64,000 bases of DNA from Microglena sp. YARC. Taxonomy: Eukaryota; Chlorophyta; Chlorophyceae; Chlamydomonadales; Chlamydomonadaceae. The notes beneath the pieces were generated by a model. That model did not search any database and was not told the DNA's origin. It worked only from the letters and a program-made list of their open reading frames with translations. Both the position numbers and the translations under genes were made by a program. Positions 1 through 11,004 of the stretch are shown in pieces (the stretch's first letter is position 1; the number at the start of each line of letters is the position of its first letter). Where the stretch lies: contig JAJSRW010001567.1 in NCBI GenBank assembly GCA_022414725.1, positions 1-64,000 of the forward strand. The letters are read 5' to 3'.

Positions 1-700
1 TATTGTGGTACGAAATGTAGGGTGAAGGGTTAGTTGGCCGTTGATCGTTGTGAGGGTTGTGGGTTTTGTGGGGTGTGGGCCTGTGATGAGGGTCGAGAGA
101 GTGAAGGTGTGGAAGGAGTGAGGAGTCGGCGGTGAGGGCGGTAGAGGCGACGTAGATGGGTAGGTGTGGTGTGGGGCGTATCGGAACGAAATCAGGGGTC
201 GTGACCGGGAGGGGTGAGGGGTGAGGAGGTAGAGGGTCGTGGGGGTAGGAGGAGTTCTGTGAGGACAGGACGGGTGAGGGTGGGGTTGAGGATGCGTGTG
301 AGGCCATGTGAGGGTGAAGTGAGTGTGAGGGTAGGGTGAGGGTCGAGGTGCGTGCAACGGTAGGCGTTGAGGGTAGCAGGATGGAGGGGGAGGGGAGGGT
401 AGAGGGGAAGGGCAAGGGGAGGGTGGGAAGGAACGAGGGGAAGGTTTGTAGAGGGAGGGGATGGGGGGAGGTGTAGTGAGGAAGAGCGGAGGGGAGGGGG
501 AGGGGGGAGGTGTGGACAAAGGGGGAGGAGTGAGGGTGAGGGTGGGTCTTGAGCGTGGAGTGTGACCGGGATGACCAGCCCGTGCAAGTAGTGACATTTA
601 CGGAGGTGGTGGGGAGGGGAGCGGGAGGGGTGAGGGGAGTGGGCGAAAAGAATGAGAGGGTTATGAGGGAGGCTGAGGGGAAGGGGGCAGTGCTCGCAAA
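1..700. repeat. Degenerate GAGGGT/GTGAGG-like G-rich repeat
   Basis: Strong purine and strand bias, with loosely repeated gtgaggg and gaggggag words and no fixed period. Open frames on either strand here are low-complexity (Pro/Leu/Ser-rich on the minus strand) and are not credible genes. It resembles the blocks at 31195-31720 and 32280-32860. Confidence 0.7.
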
Positions 701-1374
701 TTGGGACTTTGGAATTATCATACTGAGATGTATATATTGGGATTGCAAATTATGTTTATTCTCAGAATTTTTAAGACGGAAAAATCGATTCAAAAAAAGT
801 CGATTTAAATGAACAATAGCTAATCTATATTTGGCCATCTTAACAAATTCTCTCATATGTGGGAAATCTACATGAATTGGGCATAGAAAATCGTATCCAT
901 CAGACAAATAATGAGATACCTGTGCTACTGACTACAAGAAATAATAAGTTACAGCCAGTTACTTCTGAATGAAGCTCTGACTGTACCTAGTTCTGATTCT
1001 TCTGCCATGCATCCCCTTCAACCGACTGGCTCTATCTAGAAACATATATACACATATTTGAGTACCAGCCAGCAAAGTGAAGCAGTGAACCAGCAGCAGT
1101 TGCCAGACGCTAGCCAGTCATAGCTTTTGATTCGTTCCCTTATTCATCCCTGATGTGATGACCTTGCTCCGTTCTCCACATGTCGAATATGCGGAAGTCA
1201 AGCGCCTGCTGGAAATGCAGCGCCATGGAAAAGGATAGGAGTGTTAGAAGACTATTATTGCTTGCCAAAGCACCAGCCAGATTGGACAATCACGAATCAG
1301 TAAACGAAAAAAAGCGAAGAAAGCGAGGGAAGCCATACGATAAGAGGGAGCCATTAACAGATATGATGACACGC
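701..1374. other. AT-richer unique DNA, no gene seen
   Basis: The composition switches abruptly from G-rich to AT-rich near 715. I see no open frame with protein-like composition, no tRNA shape and no clear repeat. Confidence 0.5.
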
Positions 1375-2170
1375 ATAGATGATTGAGCATATAAACATTG
1401 GGGTGCAGATACAGACGATTTACAGCCCGCCATAAAGACATTGGTGCAAATTAAGACAATGTGCAGCGTAAAGAACACAGTTGCCAGCACGTTAAAGACA
1501 TGATGAGATGGTGCAGCATACATGTACACATGGGCAGCATACAGACAGATGGCTGAGCATACAAGAAGACCTCGGTTACTATTCCTGCAAGTAACAAGAC
1601 AAATATGTTTGCAGCGTAACAAGACCATGGTGAGAACAAGGACGATGGGCAGCACTACATGACTGATGCAGCATACAACGACAATGCGTTTATCTGCACA
1701 ACGGCAAATCAAGCTGCATACAAGCATGTTGCAGCCCCATCAGACCACATGGATGCGCATTACAGAAAATTTGTCAGCATACGACTATGGATGACAAATA
1801 CAAGACAACGGTTTTGCGCGTACAAGACAGATTGGTTCAGATCTAATCACAGGGTCGTTCAATAAAACAAACATATTGCCACTGTTTGCCTGTAGTCAGG
1901 GCGGACTTCTTCGTATTTTTCTCCCATGTTCTATCAAGATACATCTCTTAGTATGCTCGCTTGGTCGACGGCGAACCTACGTTAAAGAGGTCAAGTCAAT
2001 AATACAGACACACAGGCAGGGGCATTTGTCAATCATGTGAAGGTACAGTACATAGGATGATGCATGTGAAGCATACAGGCAAAAAATAATCAAGCAGGCA
2101 AGCAGGTGTAAAAGCGGCAGCGTGCATGGGAGTGGCAATATTAATGACAAACAAGAGGCATACAGATTAC
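1375..2170. repeat. Degenerate GCAGCATACA-AGAC interspersed short repeat
   Basis: The words GCAGCATACA, GCATACAAGAC and close variants recur every 20-60 bp at irregular spacing. On the minus strand this yields Cys/Val/Leu-rich frames that only mirror the repeat. Probably a decayed minisatellite. Confidence 0.5.
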
Positions 2171-3230
2171 CTCTGGAATGCAAAAGTGGAGTCAGTGGTA
2201 GTAACGTTAGATGACTGGTCCTACCTGTAAACATCAGAGTGGTGACGTCATCATGGACAAGCAACAGGTGGTAGAGTCAGGAAGTCTGGGCAACGAAGGG
2301 GGAGGAGGTTGTAGGGCAACAGCAGCACGTATGTGTGGGCAGTAGTTTTGGCCTTGAGGAGGACGACACTGATGGGAGGGCTGGAAAAAGATTGCATGCA
2401 ACCGGAGCAAGCGGTGACGCGCAGTTCGAGTCTGAGTCAATAAATTGGACGTCGCTTGGCGACATTTGGGCCTTGGATTATGAGCATGGATCGAGCAGTC
2501 GTTACTTATTTGTTTCGCTCAGAAAAACCGATGCAAGGCGGATAGCAAGAAAGGACAGCAGCTGATTTTCAACCTTCGATTCAAACCTGCGCAATACCTG
2601 CACCGACGGCACGCGATATCCCTCTCCTCCGCAACACTTTCAATTGCAACATCATCGGGCGTTGACCTGAAAAGCCATGACATTACGCACCAAGATGGTT
2701 ACATGTTGTTCATATTCTGCCGCTGTGTACTAATCGACGAATTGATATGGTCCAGCATGATAGCATGGGTTGAAGACACAGCGCGCTCTGTGCAGGAGTG
2801 TAAAGAGCAATAAGTGGTTGGTTCTCAGTGATTGCGAAGCATTGTTTCAGAAGGCGCACGCGCAATCGTCTCTTCCATTTCGCAGAATCTAGATAGTTCG
2901 TCTGTCTATGTAAAAATTTGAACAACACGAGGAAAGGTTGGGGCTTGGGATGTACGGGGGCGGCAGGCGGGGTGGGAGGTGTGTGCGGTGGGGGTTGCGG
3001 TGGGGGGTGGGGTGGGGGGGAGCGGGTATTGCCGCGACGGAAAATTGAAAATAGCCGAATCTAAGTTGACAAGCTATGGACGCAGGAGGGTGGTGGGTGC
3101 GGGGGTGGCGCGTGCGGACACACATGGGGAGGGGGGGGGGGGCCAAACGACGAACGGTCAATCCTATCATCCTACTGTGTTGTCGGACTCTTTTCCAAAC
3201 TCTTTACTCTATTCTTTTCGCTTTCGCCCC
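2171..3230. other. Mixed unique DNA with a GGGGTG-rich patch
   Basis: No supported gene. 2935-3150 is rich in GGGGTG and GGGGGG, which accounts for the short Gly-rich and Pro-rich frames there. The rest is ordinary composition without recognisable motifs. Confidence 0.4.
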
Positions 3231-3239
3231 TCTTGACCC

Positions 3240-4240
3240 AGTGTCTGTGGGGCTTTGAACAATACGTGTGGGCACCTCCGCACTCTTGTCCATAGCTCAT
3301 AATAATTATTATATTTAACCATGCACAGTCCGAGGTCAAACCATTGAGGCCCTTGGAAGTCATAACCCAAGATTATGTCCTTGGTGGCTCCTGACCCCAG
3401 AAGCAGCGGTGGAACCCACCTAAATAATCCTGATCATTCCGACGGTGTTCGAATTCTGTCAAAACTCTTCGCTCTTCATCTTTCATCTTGGCCATAGCTC
3501 ATAACAACACTTATTATTTAACCACATGCACTCCAGTCCCGAGGTCACAACCAGTTGAGGCCTTAGGGAAGTCATAACCCAATATTATGTCCTCGGTCGC
3601 CTCCTAGCAGGCGTGTAAACCCACGCTAAAATAATCTGTCATTCGATGGTTGTCGGAATTCTGTCCAAACTCTTTCTCTTCTCTTTTTCATCTTGCCATA
3701 GCCAGAATAAATTTATTATTCTTAACCACGATGCACAGTCTGGGATCGAACATTTGAGGGCCTTGGAACTCATAACCCAAGATTATGTCCTCCGGTGCCT
3801 GCCCCAGCAGGGTGGAACCCACGCTAAATAATCCTGTCATTCGACGGTGTCGAATTCTTGTCCAAACTCTTGCTCTTCTCTCTTTTCATCTGGCCATAGC
3901 TCATAAAACTCTTATTATTAACCACATGCACAGTCCGAGGTCAAACCATTGACGAGCCTTGGAAGTCATAACCAATAACCAAGATTTTATGTTGGTGCCT
4001 CCCCTAGCAGGGTGTAACCCACGCCTAAATAATCCTGTCATTCGATGTGTGTTCGAATTCTGTCCAAACTCTTTCTCTTCTCTTTTCCATCTTGGCCATA
4101 GCCCAGAATAATTATTATTTAACCACATGCACAGTCTGGGATCGAACCATTGAGGCCTTGGGAAGTCATAACCCAATATTATGTCTTGGTGCCTGCCTAG
4201 GGGTGTAACCCACGCCAATCCTGTCAGCCGACCGTGTTGA
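3240..4240. repeat. ~200-bp tandem repeat, about five diverged copies
   Basis: The landmarks GCCATAGC and TTCGAATTCTGTC recur at about 3290/3491/3690/3892/4092 and 3448/3650/3850/4050, giving a ~200-bp period. Copies differ by many small indels. On the minus strand each unit contains a GGTTCGATCCC-like word resembling a Pol III B box, so tandemised tRNA-derived SINE DNA is possible but unproven. The 143-aa minus-strand frame over 3901-4332 is only a run of these repeats. Confidence 0.75.
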
Positions 4241-4439
4241 ACTCTTTCCATGATTTTGATTGTGCAGGAGGCGGAGAGAGATAGGAAGGAAGATGGGCTA
4301 GGGGTTCGGTTAGTTACAAGATAGAGAGGCATAGCTATTTAAAAAAAAAAAAAGGGCAGTTATCTAATAGGGCTGGTTACCGGAGTTTAGGGGATGTGCT
4401 TCTTCGCTTGACTGGAGTTAGCTGTAGTGTATGTATAGC

Positions 4440-5137
4440 TGTAGTGTGGAGGGGCAGTCAGCAAGTCAGTGATTTAGTGAGTCAGTGACTCAGTGTGTCA
4501 GTGTGTCATTGAGTCATTGAGTCAGTGAGTCAGTGAGTCAATCAGTAAGTGAGTCAGTGACTCAATGCGTTAGTGAGTCAATCAAACATCTATCAGTGAG
4601 TCCGCGAGACAATCAGTCAGTGAGTCTGTGAGACAATCAGTCAGTGAGTCTGTGAGACAGTGCTTAAATTATTCAGTGAGCCAGTGAGTCTGTGAGTCTG
4701 TGAGTTAGAGAGTCATTGAGTCACCCAGTGAGTCAATGAGTCAGTGAGTCAATCATGTTAGTGAGTCAGTACTAAATGAGTCAGTAAGTCAATCAATCAG
4801 TGAGTCAGTGAGAACAATGAGTCAGTGTGTCAGTGATGAACAGTGATTTCAGTGATCCAGTGAGTTAGTGAGCCAATGATGAGTGACTCAATCAGTCAGT
4901 GATTCAGTAAGTATGTGAGTGAGTAAGTGAGTCTGTGAGTCAGTGAGTCAGTGAGTATGTGAGTTAGTGAGGCAGTGAGTGAGTGAGATTGTGATTCAGT
5001 GTGTCAATGCGTCATTGCGTCATTGCGTCAGTGAGTCAGTGAGATAGTGAGTCAATCAGTAAGTGAGGCAGTGATTCAATCAGTTAATCAGTCAATCAGT
5101 CAGTGAGACATTGATTCAGTGATTCAGTGATTCTGTG
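4440..5137. repeat. TGAGTCAG octamer satellite, left part
   Basis: Degenerate tandem array of GTGAGTCA/GTCAATCA-type octamers. It stops sharply at ~5138 and resumes at ~5788, so the intervening DNA is an insertion. Confidence 0.9.
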
Positions 5138-5787
5138 ATAAGCCCACGGACCCCACCCCAGGGCCGTGCGTGTGCGTGTGCGTGACTGCGGTGCGTGTGC
5201 GGGGGCGTGTGCGTGTGCGGCGGGGCGGGGCAGCAGGGGCAGGGCGGGGGCCCACCGGGCGGTAGGAGCAAGCCACGCCACCTGCCGCTGGCCAAAAACC
5301 CGTTCAGTAGGACGGGACGTACCGTTCACGTCTGGGCTGGCCCAAACGTGAAATACCTTGTAAAATTCCTTAAAATCAACCCGACTCCTGATTGGGCTCA
5401 TTTTTCTTGTATCAAATTCTTATAAATAAAGCCAATCTATAACATGTGCATTGCATGAACGTTCAGCACTGCTTAAAATCCCAACAACCCTTCCAAAAAC
5501 TCTCATTTTCGTCACTTTTTAGCCAACAAAGCCATGCAACATCCATCGATTCCAATGAAATTCAAATTACATCAAAATTTAATTTAATTTAATCCTATTC
5601 GAATTGACAAAAAATAAAGTAATTGCATGCATCCAAATCACCATGAATTAAATTAAAATGAAATTAAATAAAATCGAAATTTAAATAAAACAACATTCAA
5701 TACAATTAAAATGAAATTAATTAAAATAAACTGAATTGAGGATTCAATTCATTTCATTCGGGACGCGCCACCAGGCGAAGCCCTTAA
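5138..5787 (+). mobile_element. Dispersed repeat family R1, copy inserted in satellite
   Basis: A ~650-bp block interrupting the TGAGTCAG array. It starts with TAAGCCCACGGACC and runs through a GC-rich stretch, a conserved middle (around GACGGGACGTACCGTTC, then TTGCATGAACGTTCA) and an AT-rich tail, ending in CGGGACGCGCCACCAGGCG. Related copies lie at 12687-13560 (minus), 12070-12686, 16060-16500, 27370-27650 (minus) and 33265-34316. No terminal inverted repeats or coding frame were found. The tail carries a short GC hairpin (GCGCC-N-GGCGC) before CCTAA or CCTTAA, loosely recalling Helitron 3' ends. That class assignment is inference only. Confidence 0.7.
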
Positions 5788-6388
5788 TCAGTCAGTGAGT
5801 GAGTGACTCAATCATCAGTCAGTGATTCACGTGAGTCTATGAGTCTGTGAGTCTGTGAGTTAGTGAGTCAGTGAGTCGGTGAGTCATGACTAACTAATCA
5901 GTGAGTCAGTGAGTCAGTGAGTCGATGAGTCATTTAGTGAGTCACTCAGTGAGTCAGTGAGCCAGTGAGTCCAGGTGAGACAATCAGGTCAGTTTGTCAG
6001 TGAGTTTGAGAGTCAGTGAGTTAGAGAGTCAGTCGAGTCAATCAGTCAGTGAGTTGAGTGAGTTAGAGATCAGTGAGTCAATCAGTCAGTGAGTCAGTGA
6101 TTCAGTGAGCCAGTGAGTCAGTGAGTCATTGAGTCAGAGAGTCAGTGAGCCAGTGAGCCAGTGAGTTAGTGAGTCAGTGGGTCAGTGAGTCAGTGAGTTA
6201 GAGAGTCAGTGAGTCAATGAGTCAGTGAGTCAATCAGTCAGTGAGCCAGTGAGCCAGAGAGTCAGTGAGACAGTGAGTCAATCATTCAGGGAGCTACTGA
6301 GCTAGTGAGTAAGTGAGTCAGTGAGTCATTGAGTTAGTAAGTCAGTGAGTCAATCAGTTAGTGAGTCAGTGAGTCAGTGAGTCTTGAC
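5788..6388. repeat. TGAGTCAG octamer satellite, right part
   Basis: Continuation of the array at 4440-5137 beyond the R1 insertion, with the same octamer words. It ends near 6388, where the sequence becomes unique. Confidence 0.9.
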
Positions 6389-6394
6389 TTGGAA

Positions 6395-6770
6395 TTATTG
6401 GGTTTTGGGTACAGGGAACTATGTTTTACTAAGCTAAGTTACGAATTCTCCGTGATTTGGGGAGAATTCGTACCAATTTGGGATGAATCCAGCTCGTAAT
6501 TTGCTACATAGGCTTCGTAAAATGCATTGGGGATGAATCCAGTTCGTAAATTGATCATAGGCTTCGTAACAGGCTTGGGGGATTCTCGATCTACGAACCC
6601 CCCTCGTAATTTGCTATTTGGGCTTCGTAAAATGCTTTAGATGATAGACAAAACTTTACTAAGGGTCCTCATGACATATTACGAGGGGGGTTCGTAGATT
6701 TTCACTTTACTTCGATACCTGTCCCCGAGAATTAGCAAGTTCGTAAAATGCTGTTTTATTCATATGTAGC
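6395..6770. repeat. Inverted-repeat-rich block with TTCGTAA subrepeats
   Basis: A perfect 20-nt inverted repeat pairs CTACGAACCCCCCTCGTAAT at 6591-6610 with its complement at 6678-6697. A smaller hairpin, GAATTCTCC...GGAGAATTC, lies at ~6453-6475. The phrase GATGAATCCAG-TTCGTAA...AGGCTTCGTAA is repeated two to three times. This may be a decayed foldback element, but I could not find its outer ends. Confidence 0.55.
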
Positions 6771-7094
6771 CCAGATAGAGTTAGGAGTAATACTTTGTAC
6801 CAATCTTATCCAATGATAACTATGATCCTCCCAAGGCTTGGATAGATGCCTTCAAACTGTCTGTCAACCGTGTGTGATTTTACAGTCTAGCATGTAAAAG
6901 CGTAGCCATATAGGCTACATAGACTTGCCCAACCTCAATAATGGGAAGGGCTCTATAAAAACAAGCACTGCTGAACCGAACCCTGGCTAATATTAATCGT
7001 AAGCAATGGTGGCCCAATTCGTGCTGTGTAGATGATTAAAATCCAACCATATGATTTCAACCTGTTATCAGATGACATACCATTACTTAGACTA

Positions 7095-7400
7095 ATATCA
7101 ACTACCACCTTTTATCAGATCAACTACCACCTGTTCTCAGATCAACTACCACCTGTTATCAGATCAACAAAACCACCTGTTTCTCAGAAATCAAAACTAC
7201 CACCTGTTATCAGATCAACAACCACCTGTTCTCAGATCAACTACCACCTGTTCCCATATCAACTACCACCTGTTCTCAGATCACCTACCTCCTGTTCCCA
7301 TATCAACTACCACCGGTTCTCAGATAAACTACCGCCTTTTATCAGAGCAACTACAACCTGTTCTCAGATTAACACCCTCATGTCCTCAGATCATAACACT
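7095..7400 (+). repeat. ~22-bp minisatellite (TCAGATCAACTACCACCTGT)
   Basis: About a dozen imperfect copies of a ~22-bp unit. The homologous array at 23320-23480 has fewer copies. Both are followed by a C-rich CCCACATACC stretch. The 263-aa frame over this region is a repeat translation and is not called as a gene. Confidence 0.8.
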
Positions 7401-8067
7401 CACCCAATGCACAGAGCCCGACATGGACATTCATTTAAACTATCTGACCTTGTGATTGCATTCTGTACATCAACTCCCCCACCCAACCATCCACATACCG
7501 CCCCCCACCCCACATTCCACCCACTATACCCTTCCCCGCCCACCAACCTCGACCCACCCACATACCCCACCCTTGCACGCTCACATACCCCCACCCACGC
7601 ACATACCCTAAACCCACCCACCCCTACCCACGCGCATACAGAGTCGGACGTGGACATGCCTTCAAACTGTCTGACCCCTGTGATTGCATTCTGTACTCAG
7701 GGGTGTGATGTAGTAGTGTTTATGCTAATAATGTTTAACACTGGTCATATTCTTTGGCGGAGCCCCCCCTTCTGGGGGCGGGAGCCCCCTGTGTCACCCC
7801 GTTGTCCGTTTGTTGTGAACTGACCGATGCCTCCGAAGCGACCAAGACGTACCCTGACACGTCAGCCAACTCTCCCATAACTAACTGGCTTCTGCCCGCT
7901 CTATTCCGTATCCACCTGTCGTTCCAATAGGCAACATCCGCCAATTTCCGGCATCCCTTGCAACGCTGCCTAGGACTTGTTTCAGCATCTTCCCCCATAA
8001 CTCCCCTAAATTGATCCATCAATGGGATGATATTCTTCTTGATAAACATAGACAACTCACTCACAAT

Positions 8068-8249
8068 TAGGGGTCGGCTATGTTATATAATATTAGTGAA
8101 TAAATAATATTATAAAACATTATATAATATTAGTCGGACGAGCCGTCTCACCAGAAATTTGATTTTTTTTTAACTAATATTATTGTGACACTATAATAAT
8201 ATTAGTTAATATTAGTTTTTCAAACACTAATATAAGTTGCCGTTCCCTA
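8068..8249. mobile_element. 182-bp hAT-type MITE, AT-rich
   Basis: The ends are TAGGGGTCGGC on the left and GCCGTTCCCTA on the right, an imperfect terminal inverted repeat of the TAGGG-NNGGC form common in hAT elements. A perfect 8-bp direct repeat CTCACAAT flanks it at 8060-8067 and 8250-8257, the duplication length expected for hAT. The interior is AT-rich and palindromic (TATATAATATTAGT-like words) with no coding capacity. Confidence 0.8.
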
Positions 8250-9100
8250 CTCACAATTGGTATACATTTATCTGGGAAATTTCTATTCACCCGGAAATGA
8301 AAGACATGCTTTATTCCCTATTTAATAACTCCCTACCCACTATTTGAAAAGTAACACACTCAACAAATCACCTACTTAACACATATTATATTATAACACA
8401 TCCTACTTTAATACCCATATGCCCAATCCTTCTGGAAATGGGCTTGCTCAGTTTACACCCGTTGGAAACCCAACGCTAGATGCTATAATTTCCCATTCCA
8501 ACTATGGATCCATAAACTCCTGTCCAAATCTGACACCCTTGAATGGATCTTCTGGTCCATTCCTGTTTTCAAAACCCTATGGCTCGCCTGCTGCTAACAA
8601 CTGTTTTCCAACCAAATATTTCCCTTTAACGCTTTATGCTCTTGCTGTATAGCTCGATGGCTCTCCTCAGCTCTGATTATGTCAAATTACTATAACCCCA
8701 ACATTTTCATCCCCATCATCTCTGTCAACCCCTCATCCCACTCCATCACGGGGAATGGCCCCCCCTTTAAGCAATCTCTTTCTTTCCCCAACTCAGGTCA
8801 ATCTTCAACCCCGAGGGAATGATTATTGCCGCTCATCAGCGAGCATCCCAAGCTATTCCGTTTGTTAGACCTCCTCTTCCTTGTTAAGTTGGTACCCAGT
8901 TAGCCTCGATACCACTGCCCTATCAAGGGGCAATTTCGTCGTTATACTGCTGAGTACCAACCTCTTTTTCCTCTAATGGTATCTTGGTGGCTCTTGGCTT
9001 CACTGCTCCATCGCCAATAAACTACTAAGTACCATCCCAGAGTCCTCGTTTTTAGGTACCTAGGCGGCCCTCAACTCCACTGCTTCGCCGAGCAGTTTCG
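8250..9100. other. Unique stretch with one weak ORF
   Basis: An ATG frame at 8419-8652 (77 aa) is rich in Asn, Ser and Pro and matches nothing I recognise. I do not call it a gene. The rest is pyrimidine-biased with no repeats noted. This DNA separates blocks R8 and R7 in copy 1 and has no counterpart in copy 2. Confidence 0.4.
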
Positions 9101-9182
9101 CCAATGTACCACTAAGTACTGTCTCTTTCTAGGTAGGGCCCAAGGACAAGTAGAGGGAGATGCCTAGAAGCTACTTTGTGTA

Positions 9183-9183
<1 letters not shown>

Positions 9184-9222
<39 letters not shown>

Positions 9223-9248
9223 CCCCCCCCCACCCCCCCCCCCCCCCC
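9184..9248. repeat. Poly(C) tract
   Basis: An almost pure C run of about 65 nt with only an isolated G and A. The paralogous position near 25381 has only seven C, so the tract expanded in one copy or collapsed in the other. Confidence 0.95.
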
Positions 9249-10151
9249 AAAAAAAAAGGAGTGATACTTTCTGTACCCAGGAGTGTGTGTCGTAGTGTTC
9301 ATGCAAACAATGTTGACTACACCGCAGATGGGTGAACATCCTTAAGGCTGATATACCATGTAAACAGACTGCTTTATCCTCTCTAACCACCTCCTAGCTT
9401 GTTCGCACACACACGTTTTATCCTATCTTCCCTTGTCCCATCCTTCCGTATCCTCTCTTCTCTTATCCTCCCATCCCCTATCACATGGTAACCTCTCCCA
9501 TCTTGGCTTATCACCTGACTGGCTTGTTTATCTTAGGATCTGGTAAATGGCGTTCATAATGAGGCGCATAATCCATCCAGTGATGGAATAGGTGGGCTTC
9601 ATTGTAAGAACGGTAGATCTCTTGCAACCTGCCGGATTCAGGAGCTGCAATTCAAGGAAGAGGTAAGCAAGCAAGCAAGATCAGAAACAGGAAGCTTGTT
9701 TCACTAAGGATCTGGGAACAAATATCAGTCTGTAATAAAAAACAGATCACAAATAAATGATGCAATGAATTATGGTGTTAATACTGCTCCGCACTGCCCG
9801 GCCATTGGTGGAACAAGGGGGATTTGTTTCAAGATAGGTAGACGTATGATCTCTCGAAACAAGCCTTTTTCAGGAGCGCTTCAAGGTTTTTGTGCTCTTC
9901 GACCTGTCACCCCACCCTCCAAGGAAATCTTAGGGAACGCTAGGGAAAGCTCTTTCTAGTTAGTTGGAGAACGGTAAGGAAAGCTAGGAAGCGTAAGGGA
10001 CTAGTCTCCGTTCTCATAGTGAGCCGCAAGTCAAGCAAGATGGGAAACAGGAAGTTCGTCGATTGTTTTGCTAACACTGCACATTTGTGGGGTCTATTGG
10101 CTTGAAGGTTGCATTCTGGGTGGGAAGGTTGCTGAAGGGGTGCAGAAAAGG

Positions 10152-10202
10152 GTGTAAAAGACCCCCCACCTGTACACTGTACATGTGGGGGGTCTTTAAC
10201 AC
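10152..10202. repeat. Near-perfect hairpin, copy 1
   Basis: GTGTAAAAGACCCCCCACCT pairs with its complement across a 3-nt ACT loop, giving a stem of roughly 23 bp that ends in AACAC then a T-run. The paralog at 26298-26347 pairs slightly better. It could be a tiny foldback element, a conserved RNA structure or a recombination hotspot. The sequence alone does not decide. Confidence 0.8.
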
Positions 10203-10384
10203 TTTTTGTTTTTACATTGTACAGCGTTAGGGTCTGGGAAATGGCATTCATAGTGCTCCGCATATATAGTCCATCCAATGGTGGACGATAAAGGGACTAA
10301 TGCCCAACTAAGGGATTAGATCAAATCACATGAAATCACACCACACCTGAATATATGTGCAACTTACAAATGATAGACGCGCTT

Positions 10385-10470
10385 TCAGTAGTGGTGGTGG
10401 TAGACGCGCTTTCAGTAGTGGTGGTGGTAGACACGCTTTCAGTAGTAGTGGCTGGAGGACTCAGAAAGCA
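10385..10470 (+). repeat. 29-bp minisatellite, about three units
   Basis: The unit is GACGCGCTTTCAGTAGTGGT plus GGTGGTA. Copy 2 of the duplication (27100-27160) has about two units, so the array length changed after duplication. Confidence 0.85.
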
Positions 10471-10966
10471 CGTGACAAGCAAAAACAATAGCAAGGCGCC
10501 TATAGGGGGGGGGGGGGGGGGGGGGTAAAAACAGCAGGAGGTGCATTAGCAGTCGCTGGTCAGTCTCAGGTCTTTTGATTAGCTGCATTGATTTGAATCG
10601 TTAATGGTACTACAAAAGACAGTGAGGATATCAGTCTCGATGGCTGGATCTATAAAATAGCACGTGACGACCAAAAAAATAAGCAAGTAAGGAGTCTGAG
10701 GGTGGAGGGAAAAGACGTTAAGAAGGGCATTAATTTGTTCTGGGTGCCCTACTGGACTCGAAATGCGCCTGCGGCCTGATGGAGTCAAAGGGGACTTGTG
10801 AACATCAAGAAACATGTATGCACCAATCTGTATAGTGAAAGGTTTCATCGGTTAGCCGAGTATGCAAATATAGGCAGAGCCATGATCCATGCACGCTAAG
10901 GGCAAGTATTAGAAAGGCAAAAGGGAAAGCCATGCATTATGAGGACATACCCACACTTTATTTTTT

Positions 10967-10967
<1 letters not shown>

Positions 10968-11004
<37 letters not shown>
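10968..11004. repeat. Poly(G) tract
   Basis: A run of about 35 consecutive G, one of many such tracts in the window. The DNA that follows (11030-11160) is a further partial copy of the R7 leading edge (compare 25230-25380 and 9130-9180). Confidence 0.9.

Larger units (their letters stand above)
6880..10560 (+). repeat. Segmental duplication, copy 1 (blocks R8 and R7)
   Basis: Blocks at 6880-8000 and 9100-10560 match, in order and orientation, 17662-17756 plus 23186-25210 and 25300-27360. Shared landmarks are GCAAGCACTGCTGAACC, the TCAGATCAACTACCACC minisatellite, TGTCACCCCGTTGTCCGTTT, GCTGCCTAGGACTTG and the hairpin near 10152. This copy preserves two empty sites: GAACC at 6973-6977 for the LTR element, and TA within GGGACTAATGCCC for the MITE. 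Short frames inside (for example 9940-10278 minus) have similar counterparts in copy 2 but no protein-like features. Confidence 0.85.

Noticed and set aside
7032..7823. 263-aa plus frame
   Set aside because: Covers a 22-bp minisatellite and a CCCACATACC stretch. The paralogous frame at 23286-23915 differs throughout by indels.
9940..10278. Minus-strand 112-aa frame with a counterpart at 25923-26423
   Set aside because: Similarity is explained by the segmental duplication. It spans the hairpin, and the copies differ by frame-changing indels.
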